Notes under the pieces: generated by a model
What the model was told of the DNA's origin: nothing
Databases searched by the model: none
Seen by the model: the letters and a program-made list of their open reading frames with translations, nothing else
Shown: positions 10,816 to 22,824 of the stretch, one piece after another
Layout: each line of letters begins with the position of its first letter
Numbering within the stretch: the stretch's first letter is position 1
Assembly: GCA_033439795.1 (NCBI GenBank)
Contig: JAUTDP010000012.1
Coordinates: 1,860,001-1,924,000, forward strand
DNA from: Sordaria brevicollis
Taxonomy: Eukaryota > Ascomycota > Sordariomycetes > Sordariales > Sordariaceae
Length of the DNA: 64,000 nt
Reading direction: 5' to 3'
Translations under genes and position numbers: made by a program

Positions 10816-13584
10816 TTACCACCCATCCCCCCAGCCATCATCCCCATCCACATCCGCCTTCGGCTTCGTATCAATCTTTTTCACGGGTGTCGGCTTCTTA
10901 CTAATAGGCAACGTCTTCTTGACCACCGTCGTCGTAGGCGCTACCTTTGCCGTCCCCGTCGCAGATCCCGTCTTGGCCAACCCCTTGGGTAGTGTCTTCG
11001 GCGCAGCAAGCGGGTTCTTCTTCTTCTCTGCCTGCGCCGCCAACCAACCCGCAAAGTCCGGTTCGCCATCATCGTCGGCACCAAACGGTGCACTTGTCGG
11101 TTTGCTACTACTGCTGACTGACCTTTTTGCTGTTGGTTGTGAAAGAGTCTCGGAGCTGGCGCCCCAGTTGTCATCGCCTGCTCCCGCTGCTGAGTCGTCC
11201 ATGTCGCCCATGTCGCCCCAGGCGTCGCCGTCGTCTTCTTGCGGTTCGGGGTCGGCGAAGAAGGAGTCGCCTGTTGATGAAGAGGCTGTGGGTGGTGGGG
11301 ATTTGAGTGCCTGCCTGTGTAGTGCTGAAGCAGAAGATGAGGTTGGGCGCTTGGGTGTGGTGGTAGAGGTTGGCGTCGACAGCCCGCTGGGAACGGGTGA
11401 GGGAGCGCCAGAGCCGGTGGGTTGCATCTCCCCTGCCGCGCTGGAGAGCTTGTTGGTGAAGCTGGAGATGGCCCAGCCTGCCCAGGCAGCCGCAACGGCA
11501 CCTGAACCAGAGCTTGAAGCCGCCGCGGCTTCGGCTGGCTGAGGGGTGCTCATACGGGGTTGGGCGGTTTCGGGGGGTATTACGGTTTCGGGCATGTCAT
11601 GCTGGGCTTTGCGGATACGTTGGAGGTAAACGTCAATGGTCTTGTTGGCTTGGTCACGAATCAACTTCTCCTTGTCGATAAGGAGGGGAGAGACGGCGGG
11701 TATTAGGCGCGCCGCGCAGTCTTCGTCGGAGAAGTATTCGACTGTGACGGCGAGAGCCATGAGGGCTGCATTGCGGGCGTGTACAAAGGGGTCGCGCAGA
11801 GAGCGAGTGAAGGCGGCGATGAGGACCTTGGCTCGGTTGGAGGTACCTAAGTACTTCGCGATCTTGCCAAGACAGATTGTGGTGTTGGTACGGATGCCGG
11901 GCTGTTCGTCGTTGGCGGTTTTGGCGAGGTATCTGAGCAATTCGCCGTTGATGGTTCGGTCTGATAGTTTGCTGATGATAACGAGAACAGACTTGAGGGT
12001 CTGCTCGCGCACAATGGGTGCCAGGTCTGTGAAACCGGCGACCTAGAAGTGTTTGTCGTTAGGATCAACTGCACGAGGCTCTGTCCGCGCCATCATGTTT
12101 TACATGGGCTCAATAACAAGGCTGAGACTTACTATTTGCGGAAAGATCTTGTCGTTCACGACTTTTTGTGGTAGCCTGTCGATCATGAGTGACAAGTTGT
12201 CCAGCAAACATACCCTGATCGCTCTATCGGGGTTGCCGAACAAGCGAATCACGACAGGAGTAACCTTTGTGTCGAAATCATCGTTTGACAGTTTTGTGGC
12301 AATCTTCATCACCACCCCGAAGGCCTTTGGACCACCGCCGCCGAATTCCACCGACTTGAGAAGCTCTGGTAAGACCTTCATCTTGAAGAAATCCTCGGGA
12401 AAGTCGTCTGAAAGCTGGTCAAGATCCTCCAAAAAGGCCTCGCGTTCGGTTTCTGACTTGATACCAAGGTTGTCAACTCCCTCAGTGAGCTTGATCAGTG
12501 GGCTATCGAAGAAAGACCCGCTCCGTAGTCCTTGTTCGAGGAAGTGAGCGGCGCTGAGTCTGGCCTTGGGGTTGGCGTTGATGAGGCGTTTGTAGCTTGC
12601 TTGCATGCTTGGTGGGATGCTCTTGGCTTGTCCTAGCTGGTCCGACCCAAGGAAACTGCCGTTGAAGACCTCATAGACCAAGATACCAAAGGTATATGAG
12701 TCAACCGCAGGGTGCGGGCTCTTCTTGATGACTTCCCATCCGCCGTTTGCAATTTCAGGAGGACTGTACCTCCCTGAATCTGGCACCACGCTGCCATATC
12801 TCTGTTTGGGCATGTTAGTGCCCATCTTTTCCCAAGTACCAGTGCCGCCTATGAAAACGTACGTATATCAAAGCATCGTCGTCCTTGACATTGCTCAAAA
12901 CTTCGAAACCGCCAATCTTCCACTCGCCACTTTCGGATGTGTAGATGGAAGCGACCTTGAGGTTGCCGTGTATGGAGGATGCGTCGCCGTTGATAAACTT
13001 GAGAGTTTTCTGCGGTCATAGGGTCAGTTGTTCGCCCTAACGGTCAAACCAAGACACGGAAATCATACCGCCACGCTGTATAGGCCCCATTTCGCCGTCT
13101 CGGGACTCAGGCTCTTTCTCTTGACGTGCCAACTTAGAGGAACTAGCCGCTCAGTGGCAATGTAGATGTAGGAGTCTGTCTTTTGCGCAAGGCTCAGCTT
13201 AAGCAACCACAACGTTCCGCGGGCATGAATGCCCTACCTCGACCGTGTCCAACACCTTGATGACGCCGGGATGTCGGAGTGTTCGTAGCTTCTTGAGCGC
13301 ATTCTTGGCTAGGGGAAGCGCCGATCGGTTGGCCGAGATTTCAAAGGAGAAGATGCTGCAGTTGGACCCGTCCTCCTGGAAACAAGAAAGGTATTAGCTG
13401 GCGAGTCCTTGTGTTTCACGGATAGGAGAAGAAGGGTGTAACAAGATGTTCGGGCACGTACGCGTCGAGTTCCGTTGTAAAGGGTCCAGATGGAGGGGTC
13501 GAGGTCGACCTTGTCGCCAAAGTTATAGGGGAATGGGGGCCCCTTTGCGATGGCTGATGCGACAGCCGATTTTAGAAAGTCCAT
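10816..13584 (-). CDS. CEX1: SCY1-family pseudokinase (CEX1-like)
   Basis: Six exons (13584-13462, 13375-13238, 13179-13069, 13009-12863, 12801-12133, 12042-10816) join in frame to 804 residues. Residues 1-~300 are a protein-kinase fold: it starts PFPYNFGDKVDL, has an HGNLK segment at 138-142 where an active kinase has HRD, and GGFE near 157-160 in place of DFG. It is therefore a pseudokinase. Residues ~330-530 form HEAT-like helical repeats, followed by a Ser/Thr/Pro-rich linker with acidic Trp motifs (DDNWG, DAWGD). The end is basic and then DGWGDGW. The order matches Scy1/Cex1/SCYL1, cytosolic adaptors for tRNA export and COPI traffic. Start ATG 13584-13582 has A at -3. CTAAC/CTGAC-type branch sites precede several acceptors. 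Confidence 0.9.
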
Positions 13585-15672
13585 GGTCGGGGACTTGAGC
13601 TGGAGGTGTATATATGTCTCTAATCGTACTTGAAGCGGTATACTAAAGTATCGTGCCTTCCGGGGAGCCGAGTCGGGAAAAGGGGTGGTGTGATGCAAGT
13701 TGTCGCAAAGCACATGTCCAAGGACGGGAGGTTATCGCGAATTCGATGGCCCTTGCAGGCAGCGCCGCTCTAGAAGTTCGTTGGGCGGGCAATGGAACAC
13801 CACGGCGCTAGCGAGCTACAGGGAGCTTGCAGGCCAGGGTGGCCCCTAGCACACGACCAACGACCAACTCCACGACATCTTGACGGTCATATGGTCCGTG
13901 CACGATTCAACCTTTTGGTAGCGGCAGGTGTTGGCCCGTTGGTGTTGGCGGTTCGGGAAGGAGCGATCTTGTGGAAAGTTGGGCCCCACTGGAACATCTT
14001 TTGGTCCACACGAGGTCGACGGTCATTCTTCCATCGTCATCTTTCCTTCCACTGTCAACATCCTCACTTCCTGTTGCGTACATATTTTTACACCAAATAT
14101 TTTGTGACAGTCAGGCTTCGTCAACCTTCAATAGGCCCTCAACCTTGCCTCTACGATCTCCTGGCCCTCGGTCGATGGTCAACTACATCGACATTAGTTC
14201 CTCATATGGACTGAGCAAGTGAGCTTCTCCAGGCGCTGGATGGCATTCCGGGATCCGGCAGGCGGGGTTCGGTTACTCAAGCGGGAGGGACGCAAGGTTG
14301 AGGCCGGGTTGAGTACTCAGGGAAGCTTTGGTGTTCAGTTGATGCGTTCTCTTGACTTTGAGTGCGTTACCGGAATATTTTTAGGAAGCATCCCCATATA
14401 ATTCACATCAGGTAAGCCTGCCCTCATCTATGAACCCCGTTCCTTTCCCTCCCTCACTTCTTCACACGGCAGCGTCTATGATGAGCAATTGGTAAAAGGT
14501 CCGACGACCGATAGCTCTTCTGGGGTCTGGTTCTGCTGGTACAATGAGGATTATTGCGCCTTACCTCTGTGTGAGTGCGCGTCCGCTGCCATATCATTTG
14601 CCCACTCCTCGTGCTGTCCTGAGACCATCGGCAGCACGACATGGCTTAGCGGTTGGGTACATCTAATAGCTGTCTGTCCGGAGCTCTTTGAGTATCTGTT
14701 GACGGAAGCTACTTCCACTTTCCAGGAGCCCGGTTCTCAACTGCTCTATGAAGCCGGGCCAAAGGCAGTGGGGGGCAGGAAAGACACGGGAAGAGCACTC
14801 GACTCTGATCGAGGTCTCCCGTCCTCGTTACCTCAGAATCATGAAACCGTTGTGGCTGGTCTGGATGAGGACTAAAAGGAAAAACTGAAAAGACCTGAGA
14901 CGCACATTGCCTTCGCTGTCCTATCACCAGGACTATACCCAGACTTACACCTTTTCTGGATTGCTTGGCCCCTGAGTCTTATTGTTTTTCATGCTTCACA
15001 ACCTGGGATTGGCTTGCTAACAAAGAGTTTGGATTTCTATAGGACGTCTTATACATCCATCTCACTCTAGATGTTCCGTTCCAAACATCTAGACCATACC
15101 CTATTTCTCAACCGTCTATACAGCCCAGGGTGACCACACCTGGCGCCTCGGACTTGTTCAGGTACCACTTGATCGATGCCGTCTCGTTGCAGATACTGCA
15201 AGAAGGAAGCCAGTATCACAAGACCGTTATTTCGATGCATCAGTTGTGATCGAAAATATCATTCTGCATGTCATATTCCACATCCCACCCGGTCAACGTA
15301 GGTCTTCTTTTTCTCTTTTCTCTTTTCGTATGCCACTCGCATGTCCATCGTCCCTCATGTTTTAGTTCGAAATCATCTCTTCATCCTGTCTTCAATCAAC
15401 ATAAAATTAGCCCCAGGTGTTCGAGAAAAAAGATGAGAGTAGACGCATCAGTTACTGCTGTGTTCTTGACAGAGCCTTCGCAGTAAAATGTTGAGCTCAG
15501 GATGGGCCAATCGTAGCTAACTAACTATTACACCTGCATCCCTACCATGTTCTCTTTACTCTTTCCTCTCTACCTGTTACGGAAGTCATAACAGACAACA
15601 TAGCCATTTCACGGTCGTCTCACCCATCCGCATTCCGTCTCCAAGACAACCTCAACCCGTTTTCAAAGCTAT
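13585..15672. promoter_or_regulatory. Divergent intergenic region
   Basis: About 2.1 kb separates two divergently transcribed genes and must contain both promoters and leaders. The open frames inside (up to 140 codons) overlap one another on both strands and lack domains or splice support. I could not locate a core promoter with confidence. Confidence 0.4.
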
Positions 15673-18348
15673 ATGTCGACAGTCCAACAGCCATTATTCA
15701 AAGAAAAACGAGCGGTTTGCCGCGCAATCCATCACTTATCTTTCTCTTGGGTATGCTGACCGTTCACTACTATATACAGTGACTGGACATGTCATCGTTG
15801 TATAGTGGATAGTCAGGAGGCCGCACGACGCCATCATTACCATGCCAGGTCGTCATTCGCCCTACGTTCAGCCTCGTCAACTACATCTTTCGGTCTCTCC
15901 ACCAGCTCCACTGTCGGGTTTTCCACAAGGCCCTCCTCAGCAATGGGCTACTCTGTTTCGTCTTCTTCGACCGACAAAACACAGGCTACCCATCTCATCC
16001 CCTGCTCTTTCCCACAATGCGAGGTGCCTTCAGTCAACATCTTTTGTGCTCAACATCTAAAATCATTTCCAGTACCAGTACCCTTCGACCGGGCCACTTC
16101 TACTTCTCAAAGACCTGATACAGCTGCTACTTCAGGGAAAAGGTCAGTCCAGCGATCGTCATCTTTTCGATCGACAACCACCTCACATTCGGTTGGTGAT
16201 CAAACTGGCGCCGGCAACCCAGCGCGGGTTTACGGCGAGACTGAAGCTCCGGAGGCTACAGCCTCAAGAAAGAGGCTAGAAAACCAAACATTAAGTCCTC
16301 CTGTGGCAGATGGGGATAGGAACAGCACTTCGCCTTTTTCCATTAGAAAGTCAAAACTCCTGCAGGGAAATTTTGTGAGGCGTAAAACTGCTGGCAAAAA
16401 CCCATACCTCAATGGACGGACTCCTCCGAAACCTGGACCCGGCACGGATAAACGTTCTACCTCCTTGACGCAAAACCTTGACTCCAAGTCAGCTGGTTCC
16501 GCAACAGTCAGACCTAACGTCTTATCTTCCACCACAAACACCAGTTCTTTGACACCTTCGAACGGTGGGCCGCAAAACAAAAGGTCGAGCTCATCGTCCT
16601 CTTTCAAAAGGGTTGACGGCAATCGCAGTAACGTGTTTGAATCTCACGACAGGCCTCAACCAGAGACCAGTCACGGTGGGTCTACGAAAGGCGCCAACAT
16701 GGCGATCGATGCCTCTTGTCTGTCGACCCAAAAACAACCGTTGGGAGAGCGTCAAAATGGGGCTGCACAACCATCAAATCAGGGCGTTCAGCCGAGGAGG
16801 ATAGCAGAATTCGCACGGCAGTTGGGATTTTCCGGTGAGATGCAAGATGCGGCCTGCAATGGCTCGGCTGTGCATGCTGCTCAGCAACCTGTCCAAGGCC
16901 CGACTCCAACTATGAATCAGACGGCGCAGAACAGTCTTCGTACTGGAGCCCACCAGCACACCATGTCGAGAGGAACAACAAATTTACAAGTCATAATGCC
17001 GACTGGTCAGAGCAGTAACTATATGTCTATGGCCGATAGACTCGCAGTACACTATGCGAAAAGTGCGGCTGATCTTGGGGGCGGCTATGCCCATCCAACA
17101 GGCCTGATACAAAGGTCTACGTCAACTCAGTCCTCTGCCAATGGTATTGCATCAAGGCCCACGGAGCCTCTCTCAAATGTTCATGGGCAGTATTTGCAGC
17201 ACCAGTCGGGATTTCCAAGTAATCCGGATCAAACGGCTGGGCCACCCAGACAACTACCTCCGCAGAAGCCCCAGCAACCTCAACCCGCGCCGCGGGCCAT
17301 AGTGACCAATGTCCATGAGCCGATTGTCATATCTGATTCGGAATCAGATTCGGAGGAACATTCAGAGCACCATCAACGAGAAGGATTAACCCATCCGCCG
17401 GAACCGGCGGCACAGCAACAGTCACAGGAAAGGAGGACCGTGTCAGAGCAGAGGCCAACGTCACAACAAAAGCAGCCATCCCGAGAGTCGGTCCCGCCAG
17501 GTACAGTGTCGGAACCCGTTCCTCAGCCGGTTTCGGGAGCTCAACATCGCCCTCAGGCAATACCACAACCCATATTCGAACCGGCATCTCAGTCAAATTC
17601 ACATCAAGAGGCCAATGTACCTCCAGCGAAGGCACCAACGCCAGTAGAACAGCCAAAGTCCACCGAGACACTCCTACCTCATACTACGCCAGCCGTTTCA
17701 ACACATGAGCAAAATCTCTTATCCGCCCCAACAGTAGCAGCAGCGACGGCGGAGATACCAGCACCACCGACCAAGCCAGCTCCACCGCCAATCCCAGATG
17801 AGCCACTCTTTCTTCACATCGACCCCCGGGTTCACTGGCCACAACGACACTCGAAAGAATGGTTCGAAACCAAGCAAAAGGAGATTCAAGCTCGCGGTGG
17901 ACGTAAAGCCAACTTTGGCAAAGCCGCTCGGAGTATGCACAGACAGCTGATGGCTGAAGGACCACCTGAGACTCTTGAGGAGACGTTACCGGACAAGATA
18001 CTAGATAATCCAGCTTGGGTGAATATGCTCAAGAGACTACGGGACACTAAGCCTGCCGTTGAAAGTGAAAAGGGGAAGGGGAAGGGGAAGGAAACTGCTG
18101 GTGCCGTCACTGCGGTCACAAAGTCAACGTCAGCAACAGGAATGAGTACGAAAGGGAGAAGAAAAGGTGGCGGACTGAAGAGGACTCTATCGAACGCGTC
18201 GACGGGAGCTACTGCTAATGGTAGCAAAAGTGCCGCTCCAGCTGAAGCTTCAGATAAGGCTGTCACTACCCCTAACGCAAAGAGGAGAGCAGCTGGTGCT
18301 GGACTGAGAAGAGTATTGTCCAATGCTTCAGCGGGATTGTCACCTTGA
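15673..18348 (+). CDS. Large disordered protein with Cys/His cluster and SIM-like motif
   Basis: One long frame ends at TGA 18346-18348. The first in-frame ATG inside it is 15943 (801 residues, G at -3). A spliced alternative uses ATG 15673, a 66-nt intron 15751-15816 (GTATGC...CAG) and phase 0, giving about 869 residues; I list that start but it is uncertain. The protein is mostly Ser/Thr/Pro/Gln-rich and disordered. Three features stand out: a C-x4-C-x8-C-x2-H cluster at 16003-16056; a hydrophobic-acidic IVISDSESDSEE stretch at 17323-17358, typical of SUMO-interacting motifs; and a conserved-looking block near 17,810-17,960 containing LHIDPRVHWPQ and RGGRKANFGKAAR. Two short basic repeats (KRTLSNAS / RRVLSNAS) close the C-terminus. 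The function is not recognised. A nuclear or chromatin role is inference from the SIM and basic motifs. Confidence 0.75.
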
Positions 18349-19000
18349 GAGATGGAATGACTGTTCAACACCGAAGAAGAGACCAAGAATTGTTATTAAG
18401 GGTAAAAACTTCATGAAAGGGGTTACTGTCAGACAGCTACACGCCGTGTTTCAGGTCTTTTCAGAATACTCACTCTACTGTACAGGATAAAGAGTGTTTG
18501 GAAAAGTTCCTAGGAACTTTGGACCAAAAGAGGGATTATCATTATCACCCAAAGACGTGGAAGAAGGCCTACTATTTGTATCAAATGGTGTAGCAGGATG
18601 GGCTTGTATCATCAGACGGAAGAAGACACCAAACAATGTGGAAACTATTTCTAGATAGGCTTAGTTGTGAATAGTCACTCACCTCTACATCTCCTGTTGA
18701 GGTCAAGAACAATAAACACAGAGAGTTGTAAATGTTATACTACGAAAGTCACCGGGGAGAAAGTCACTCACAACGACAATCATGATCGTAATGACATGGA
18801 ACAGTTCGCCATTTCCAAGTCTTTCCCTTTTCCGCCAGACTGTACATTTCCCAACTGTTTCTTACAAAGCCTCAGACACTTCATCTTGACGAAGGAAACG
18901 AAGCATTCAGGGAGTATCTGAATATCAAAGAACTCTCTGGCGGTTCTTATCTAACCAGCCATTGTTGTATACGCCCTGGTTACCATGGTAACATCGTTGT

Positions 19001-19191
19001 TGACTCGAGTGAGGAAGAACCTTGATGACCATGTTGACTTTGAAAAGAAATGAAGCAAACAAAATCAGGGGTCAAAACCAGTGGATCGAACCCTAAAAGG
19101 TGGAGCACCCCGCGCCAAGTGGGCACCGTAGAGTCATCGCCCACTGCGCCGCCGGGCTCCGCTCCGCAATCGGGGTGACCCTCACTGACTC
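19001..19191 (+). promoter_or_regulatory. Three TGACTC (CPC1/GCN4-type) sites
   Basis: TGACTC occurs at 19001-19006 (+), 19131-19136 (as GAGTCA) and 19186-19191 (+), 250-440 bases before the homoserine kinase ATG. In fungi TGACTC is the core site of the bZIP activator of general amino-acid (cross-pathway) control, CPC1 in Neurospora and Gcn4 in yeast. Threonine-pathway genes are known targets. The sites are seen directly; regulation of this gene is inferred. Confidence 0.55.
19101..19180. repeat. GC-rich inverted repeat / hairpin
   Basis: GTGGGC at 19119-19124 pairs with GCCCAC at 19138-19144. Flanking GCGC/GCGC, GGAGC/GCTCC and ACCCC/GGGGT extend the foldback with small bulges. One TGACTC site lies in the loop. 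It resembles neither a tRNA nor a terminator; it may be a cruciform or simply a GC island. Confidence 0.4.
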
Positions 19192-19440
19192 CGTCCTCCC
19201 AGAAATGGGAATCAATTGAAATTCAACAAAATTTCAGTGTGAGAACGTGACGCATCTCACACAGACGCATTTGTGTTCTTGGCATCATCCAGGCAGGCCT
19301 CGGTTTGTTTACTTTGTCATCCATCACCCCTTTTTTTGTTCTTTTCTTTCTTGTGAAACCATCACATCAACCACTGGGTTCAACCCCTAGTAGTAAACAC
19401 TCCGACTCCCCTTATCTCGACCTCCTGTCAGTCAGTCACA

Positions 19441-20648
19441 ATGGCGTCTTCCCAGCAGATCGAAAAGTTCGTCATCAAGACGCCCTGCTCGAGCGCCAAC
19501 ATCGGCCCCGGCTTCGACGTCATCGGCCTGGCCTTGTCCATGTACCTGGAGCTCCATGTCACCATCGACCGCTCCAAGACCACTTCGGACCAGCCGTTGA
19601 ATTGCCGCATCACCTACGAGGGTCAGGGCGAGGAGGATATCAGCCTGGATCCCGAGGTCAACCTTATCACCCGTGTTGCTCTCTACGTCCTCCGCTGCAA
19701 CGACCAGCGCAAGTTCCCCGTCGAGACTCATGTGCACATCAAGAACCCCATCCCCCTCGGAAGAGGTCTGGGTTCTTCCGGTGCCGCTGTTGTCGCCGGT
19801 GTCCAGCTCGGCAAGGAGGTCGGGGGTCTTCATGACCTCACTCCCGAGCGTCTCTTTGACTACTGCCTCATGATTGGTGAGTCACTTATACACTCCCTCA
19901 CTCACTTCACTCACTTTGTAAACATAAAACACTAACAAAAACTCACAGAGCGTCACCCCGACAACGTCGGCGCTGCCCTCTTCGGTGGCTTCGTCGGCAC
20001 CTACCTCAAGCCTCTCACCCCCGAGGAGACTGCCCGTGCCGAGATTCCTCTCGCCGAGGTTCTCCCCGCCCCCGCCGGCGGTGTCGACACCGGCGTCAAG
20101 CCCCCCTCGCCTCCTCACGGCATCGGCCACCACATCAAGTTCCCCTGGGCTCCCGAGATCAAGGCCGTGGCCATTATCCCCGAGTTTGAGGTTCCCACCG
20201 CCAAGGCCCGCGAGGTTTTGCCCGCTGAGTATCCCCGTGCGGATGTTGTACGTCTTTCTTCTCTCCCCTCCCCCCACTATCTACCCATACTAACCCCGAG
20301 CAACAGACCTTCAACCTCCAAAGGATAGCCCTCCTCCCCGTCGCCCTCGGCCAGTCGCCTCCCGACCCGGAGCTCATCAACCTGGCCATGCAGGACAAGC
20401 TGCACCAGCCCTACCGCCAGGTTCTTATCCCCGGTCTGACCAAGATCGTCGAGTCCATGACGCCCGCCACGCAGCCCGGTCTTTTGGGCGTCTGCCTGTC
20501 TGGTGCGGGCCCGACCATCCTGGCCCTGGCGACGGAGAACTTTGAGACGATTGCCACCAAGATCATTGACGAGTTCAAGAGCAACAACATTGTCTGCCGC
20601 TGGGAGCTCCTGGAGCCGGCGGAGGGGACTACGGTTACTAGGGCTTAG
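19441..20648 (+). CDS. THR1: Homoserine kinase
   Basis: Exons 19441-19876, 19949-20247 and 20307-20648 join to 358 residues, close to the 357 of yeast Thr1. The protein is of the GHMP kinase superfamily. The N-terminal motif TPCSSANIGPGFD (14-26) and the ATP-binding glycine/serine loop PIPLGRGLGSSGAA (103-116) are intact. RHPDNVGAALFGG follows the first splice junction and GAGPTILAL lies near the C-terminus. It phosphorylates L-homoserine to O-phosphohomoserine, the penultimate step of threonine synthesis, in the cytosol. Both introns have clear branch sites (ACTAAC before 19948, ACTAAC before 20306). The start has A at -3 and G at +4. The TGACTC sites upstream fit amino-acid control. Confidence 0.96.
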
Positions 20649-22824
20649 GTGTTCTAGGATGGATCTGGCCATGATACCCGTGATAGGGTGAGCAGGCAAG
20701 TGGTGAGAGGATGGTGGTGGAGGAGGAGGAGGAGGAGGAGGAGGAGAATAAAAAGGCGGATTGGACGGGCTGAATTAGACATCGGAGAAAAGGAAAGACA
20801 ACAAAAAAACAGAAGAAAAAACTCGTGATACCCCTCACTCATTCCCGGACCCAAGTTCTGAATGCCCTCATGTTTCCGTACTCTCAAAGCTGACTGATCG
20901 TACGAGATGCCTGCCGACATCCTTTTCAAGGTTCCGAGTCCAAACCCCCGAGGACCCACAATACCGGAAGAAGGGAAAACTCGCGCTTCCGGGCCTTCGA
21001 AACACTTCCAGGTTCAGATCGATGAAGCTATCCAAAAGCCGCGCCGCGTTTGTGTCTTCGTCCGTCTCCTTCCGGCTTCCGGGTACATCCGTATATCGCG
21101 CTTATAGCTATCGGCTGACGTGTGGAGCCCTCCGTCGATACGGCGGCTCGGCGCTTCGCAGCCAGGGTCCACTTTCGTCCGGAAGTGGTCCGTTGCTGGC
21201 TCCGCTCAATCCGGGAAGAACCGAGAAATCTCACGATGGCTTCATTCCGCGTTTGTCCGTTTTTCCGTCCAGGTTACGAGTTTTGGTCAAACTAAGAAGG
21301 AAAGAATTCGGATCAAAGTTTCGTGGTACAAGGTAGGTAGCGCCCAACTCGGATCCTGGATTCCGCGCTGGAAAGAGGACAGCGAGCGGCAGTGGCCGGA
21401 TCTGAGACATGTGCAAGCTGTCATTGCAAGTTCCCGTATCCGTCGTGTCCAACATGTTCAGATGTCAAACGGCAGCAAGTGATTGCGAAAGCGCACCCGC
21501 CAACATTGCAATTCGCCATGTTCCGGGATAACTCTCAACCGTCCCCTTGACACCAAGGTTCAAGCTGGGTAAGGTAGGTTTCGTTCCCAGAAAGCCATCG
21601 TCAGGGACCGCCCGCCGGTGCCATCCGGTACGCCATCCGGTACGCCATCCGGTACGCCATCCGGAGAAACATTCAGACTCCGGGGAACAAGTCATTCCTG
21701 CCCACTGTTCGCCATTCCCGCCTGTCAGTGCAATCAGCTGAAAACCATCTCGCCTTCAACCCAAACCCAGGAACGAACAACGAAACAAAAACAGCAACGG
21801 ATCAACAAGAATCCAGGCCCTTCTTTTACCCTCTCGCCAATCACCAACCCCTGTCCCCTTCACTTCCCAACGCCGCCAACGGTCATCTTCCCGCCGCCCC
21901 ACCCCCTTTGATCACTCTACCCAATCACAACCAAACCAAGCCAGTTCGGACTCCCCCGATCACACCACGACCGGTCGAGACTTTGTACCAAATCGTGCCA
22001 TTCTTTTTAGTTGTCGTTCACTCTTTTCGCCCTTTCACTGTTCCTCACTCGGTTTTCCCGCTGAAAGTCCAGGCTTTCAGCAGTCACAAGCACCAATCCG
22101 GGGGAATTACTTTTCCTGTGATTGGTTCATCCCACCATTTTCATAGGGCTGAGTAGCTGAGGAGCTGGAATCCAGGGAGACAAGGGTAGGCTTGGCATCT
22201 GATGGTTTTGGACCACCAGGGAGGGCGTGGTGGTATGATTTGGTTTGTTCGCTTCGTTTGTCTGGACTGATAGAGACTCAGGATTGGTAGTGGTGAAAGA
22301 GGGTTAGACGTGTGGTGCAAGAGGGTTGGATGTGTGGTCCACGAACAGAAGCCGGAAGGGAGGTGGTGAGATTCTGGATGGGGGATGGGACCATGATGAT
22401 GCGGTTTTGGGGAGATGGTCCTGAATGACTGCTTTTCAGGTACCGTCTAGCTGGGACTGGACCGTCCACAACCGCGATGTTGGGTCTGTGGAAGTTGGGT
22501 AAACTCGGGAAAGATCGCGATGCTGCGGGATCTCTTGGTCATTGGTGTTGATGCAAACGAGAGAAAGTTGGTATAAGAAGATGGGTGTCCATCGGGTTTG
22601 TGATACCCTTTTTCTTTTGCTATCATCATCAGCATCAATCAGCATCAAACATCAATAGATCTTCTAGATCTCGGATAACAAACTCTCCTCAACCTTTCTC
22701 CTTCATCATCAACAACCACTCAACTCAATCAACAAAACACTTCCGTTTTCGGAAACACATCACCACTTCACCAACACTTAAAGCAACTTTCAAGTTTAAA
22801 TAACACCAAAACCAAATAATCAAA
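20649..22824. other. Intergenic region
   Basis: It holds the kinase 3' UTR with a GGA-repeat run (20,722-20,744), a 12-nt tandem repeat (listed separately) and the leader of the next gene. The open frames have no domain or splice support. Confidence 0.45.
21620..21664 (+). repeat. 12-nt tandem repeat, 3.75 copies
   Basis: The unit GCCATCCGGTAC is repeated almost exactly, with the last copy ending at GCCATCCGG. It is a short minisatellite in non-coding sequence. Confidence 0.9.

Larger units (their letters stand above)
18349..19440. promoter_or_regulatory. Intergenic region with homoserine kinase promoter
   Basis: The first part is presumably the 3' UTR of the upstream gene. The second part holds three TGACTC elements and a GC-rich foldback, listed separately, and a pyrimidine-rich leader. 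No coding frame is convincing. Confidence 0.5.

Noticed and set aside
13792..14875. Frames of 128-140 codons in the divergent region
   Set aside because: There is no domain and no homology-like pattern. Other frames of similar length overlap them.
19085..19165. Possible tRNA on the minus strand with GGTTCGATCC box upstream of homoserine kinase
   Set aside because: The A-box to B-box spacing is too long, the T-stem has a mismatch, and no acceptor stem exists. The segment is better explained as a GC-rich hairpin near the promoter.
21465..21741. Repeat peptide (GWRT)n or (GTPS)n frames
   Set aside because: These are translations of the 12-nt tandem repeat; no gene context.
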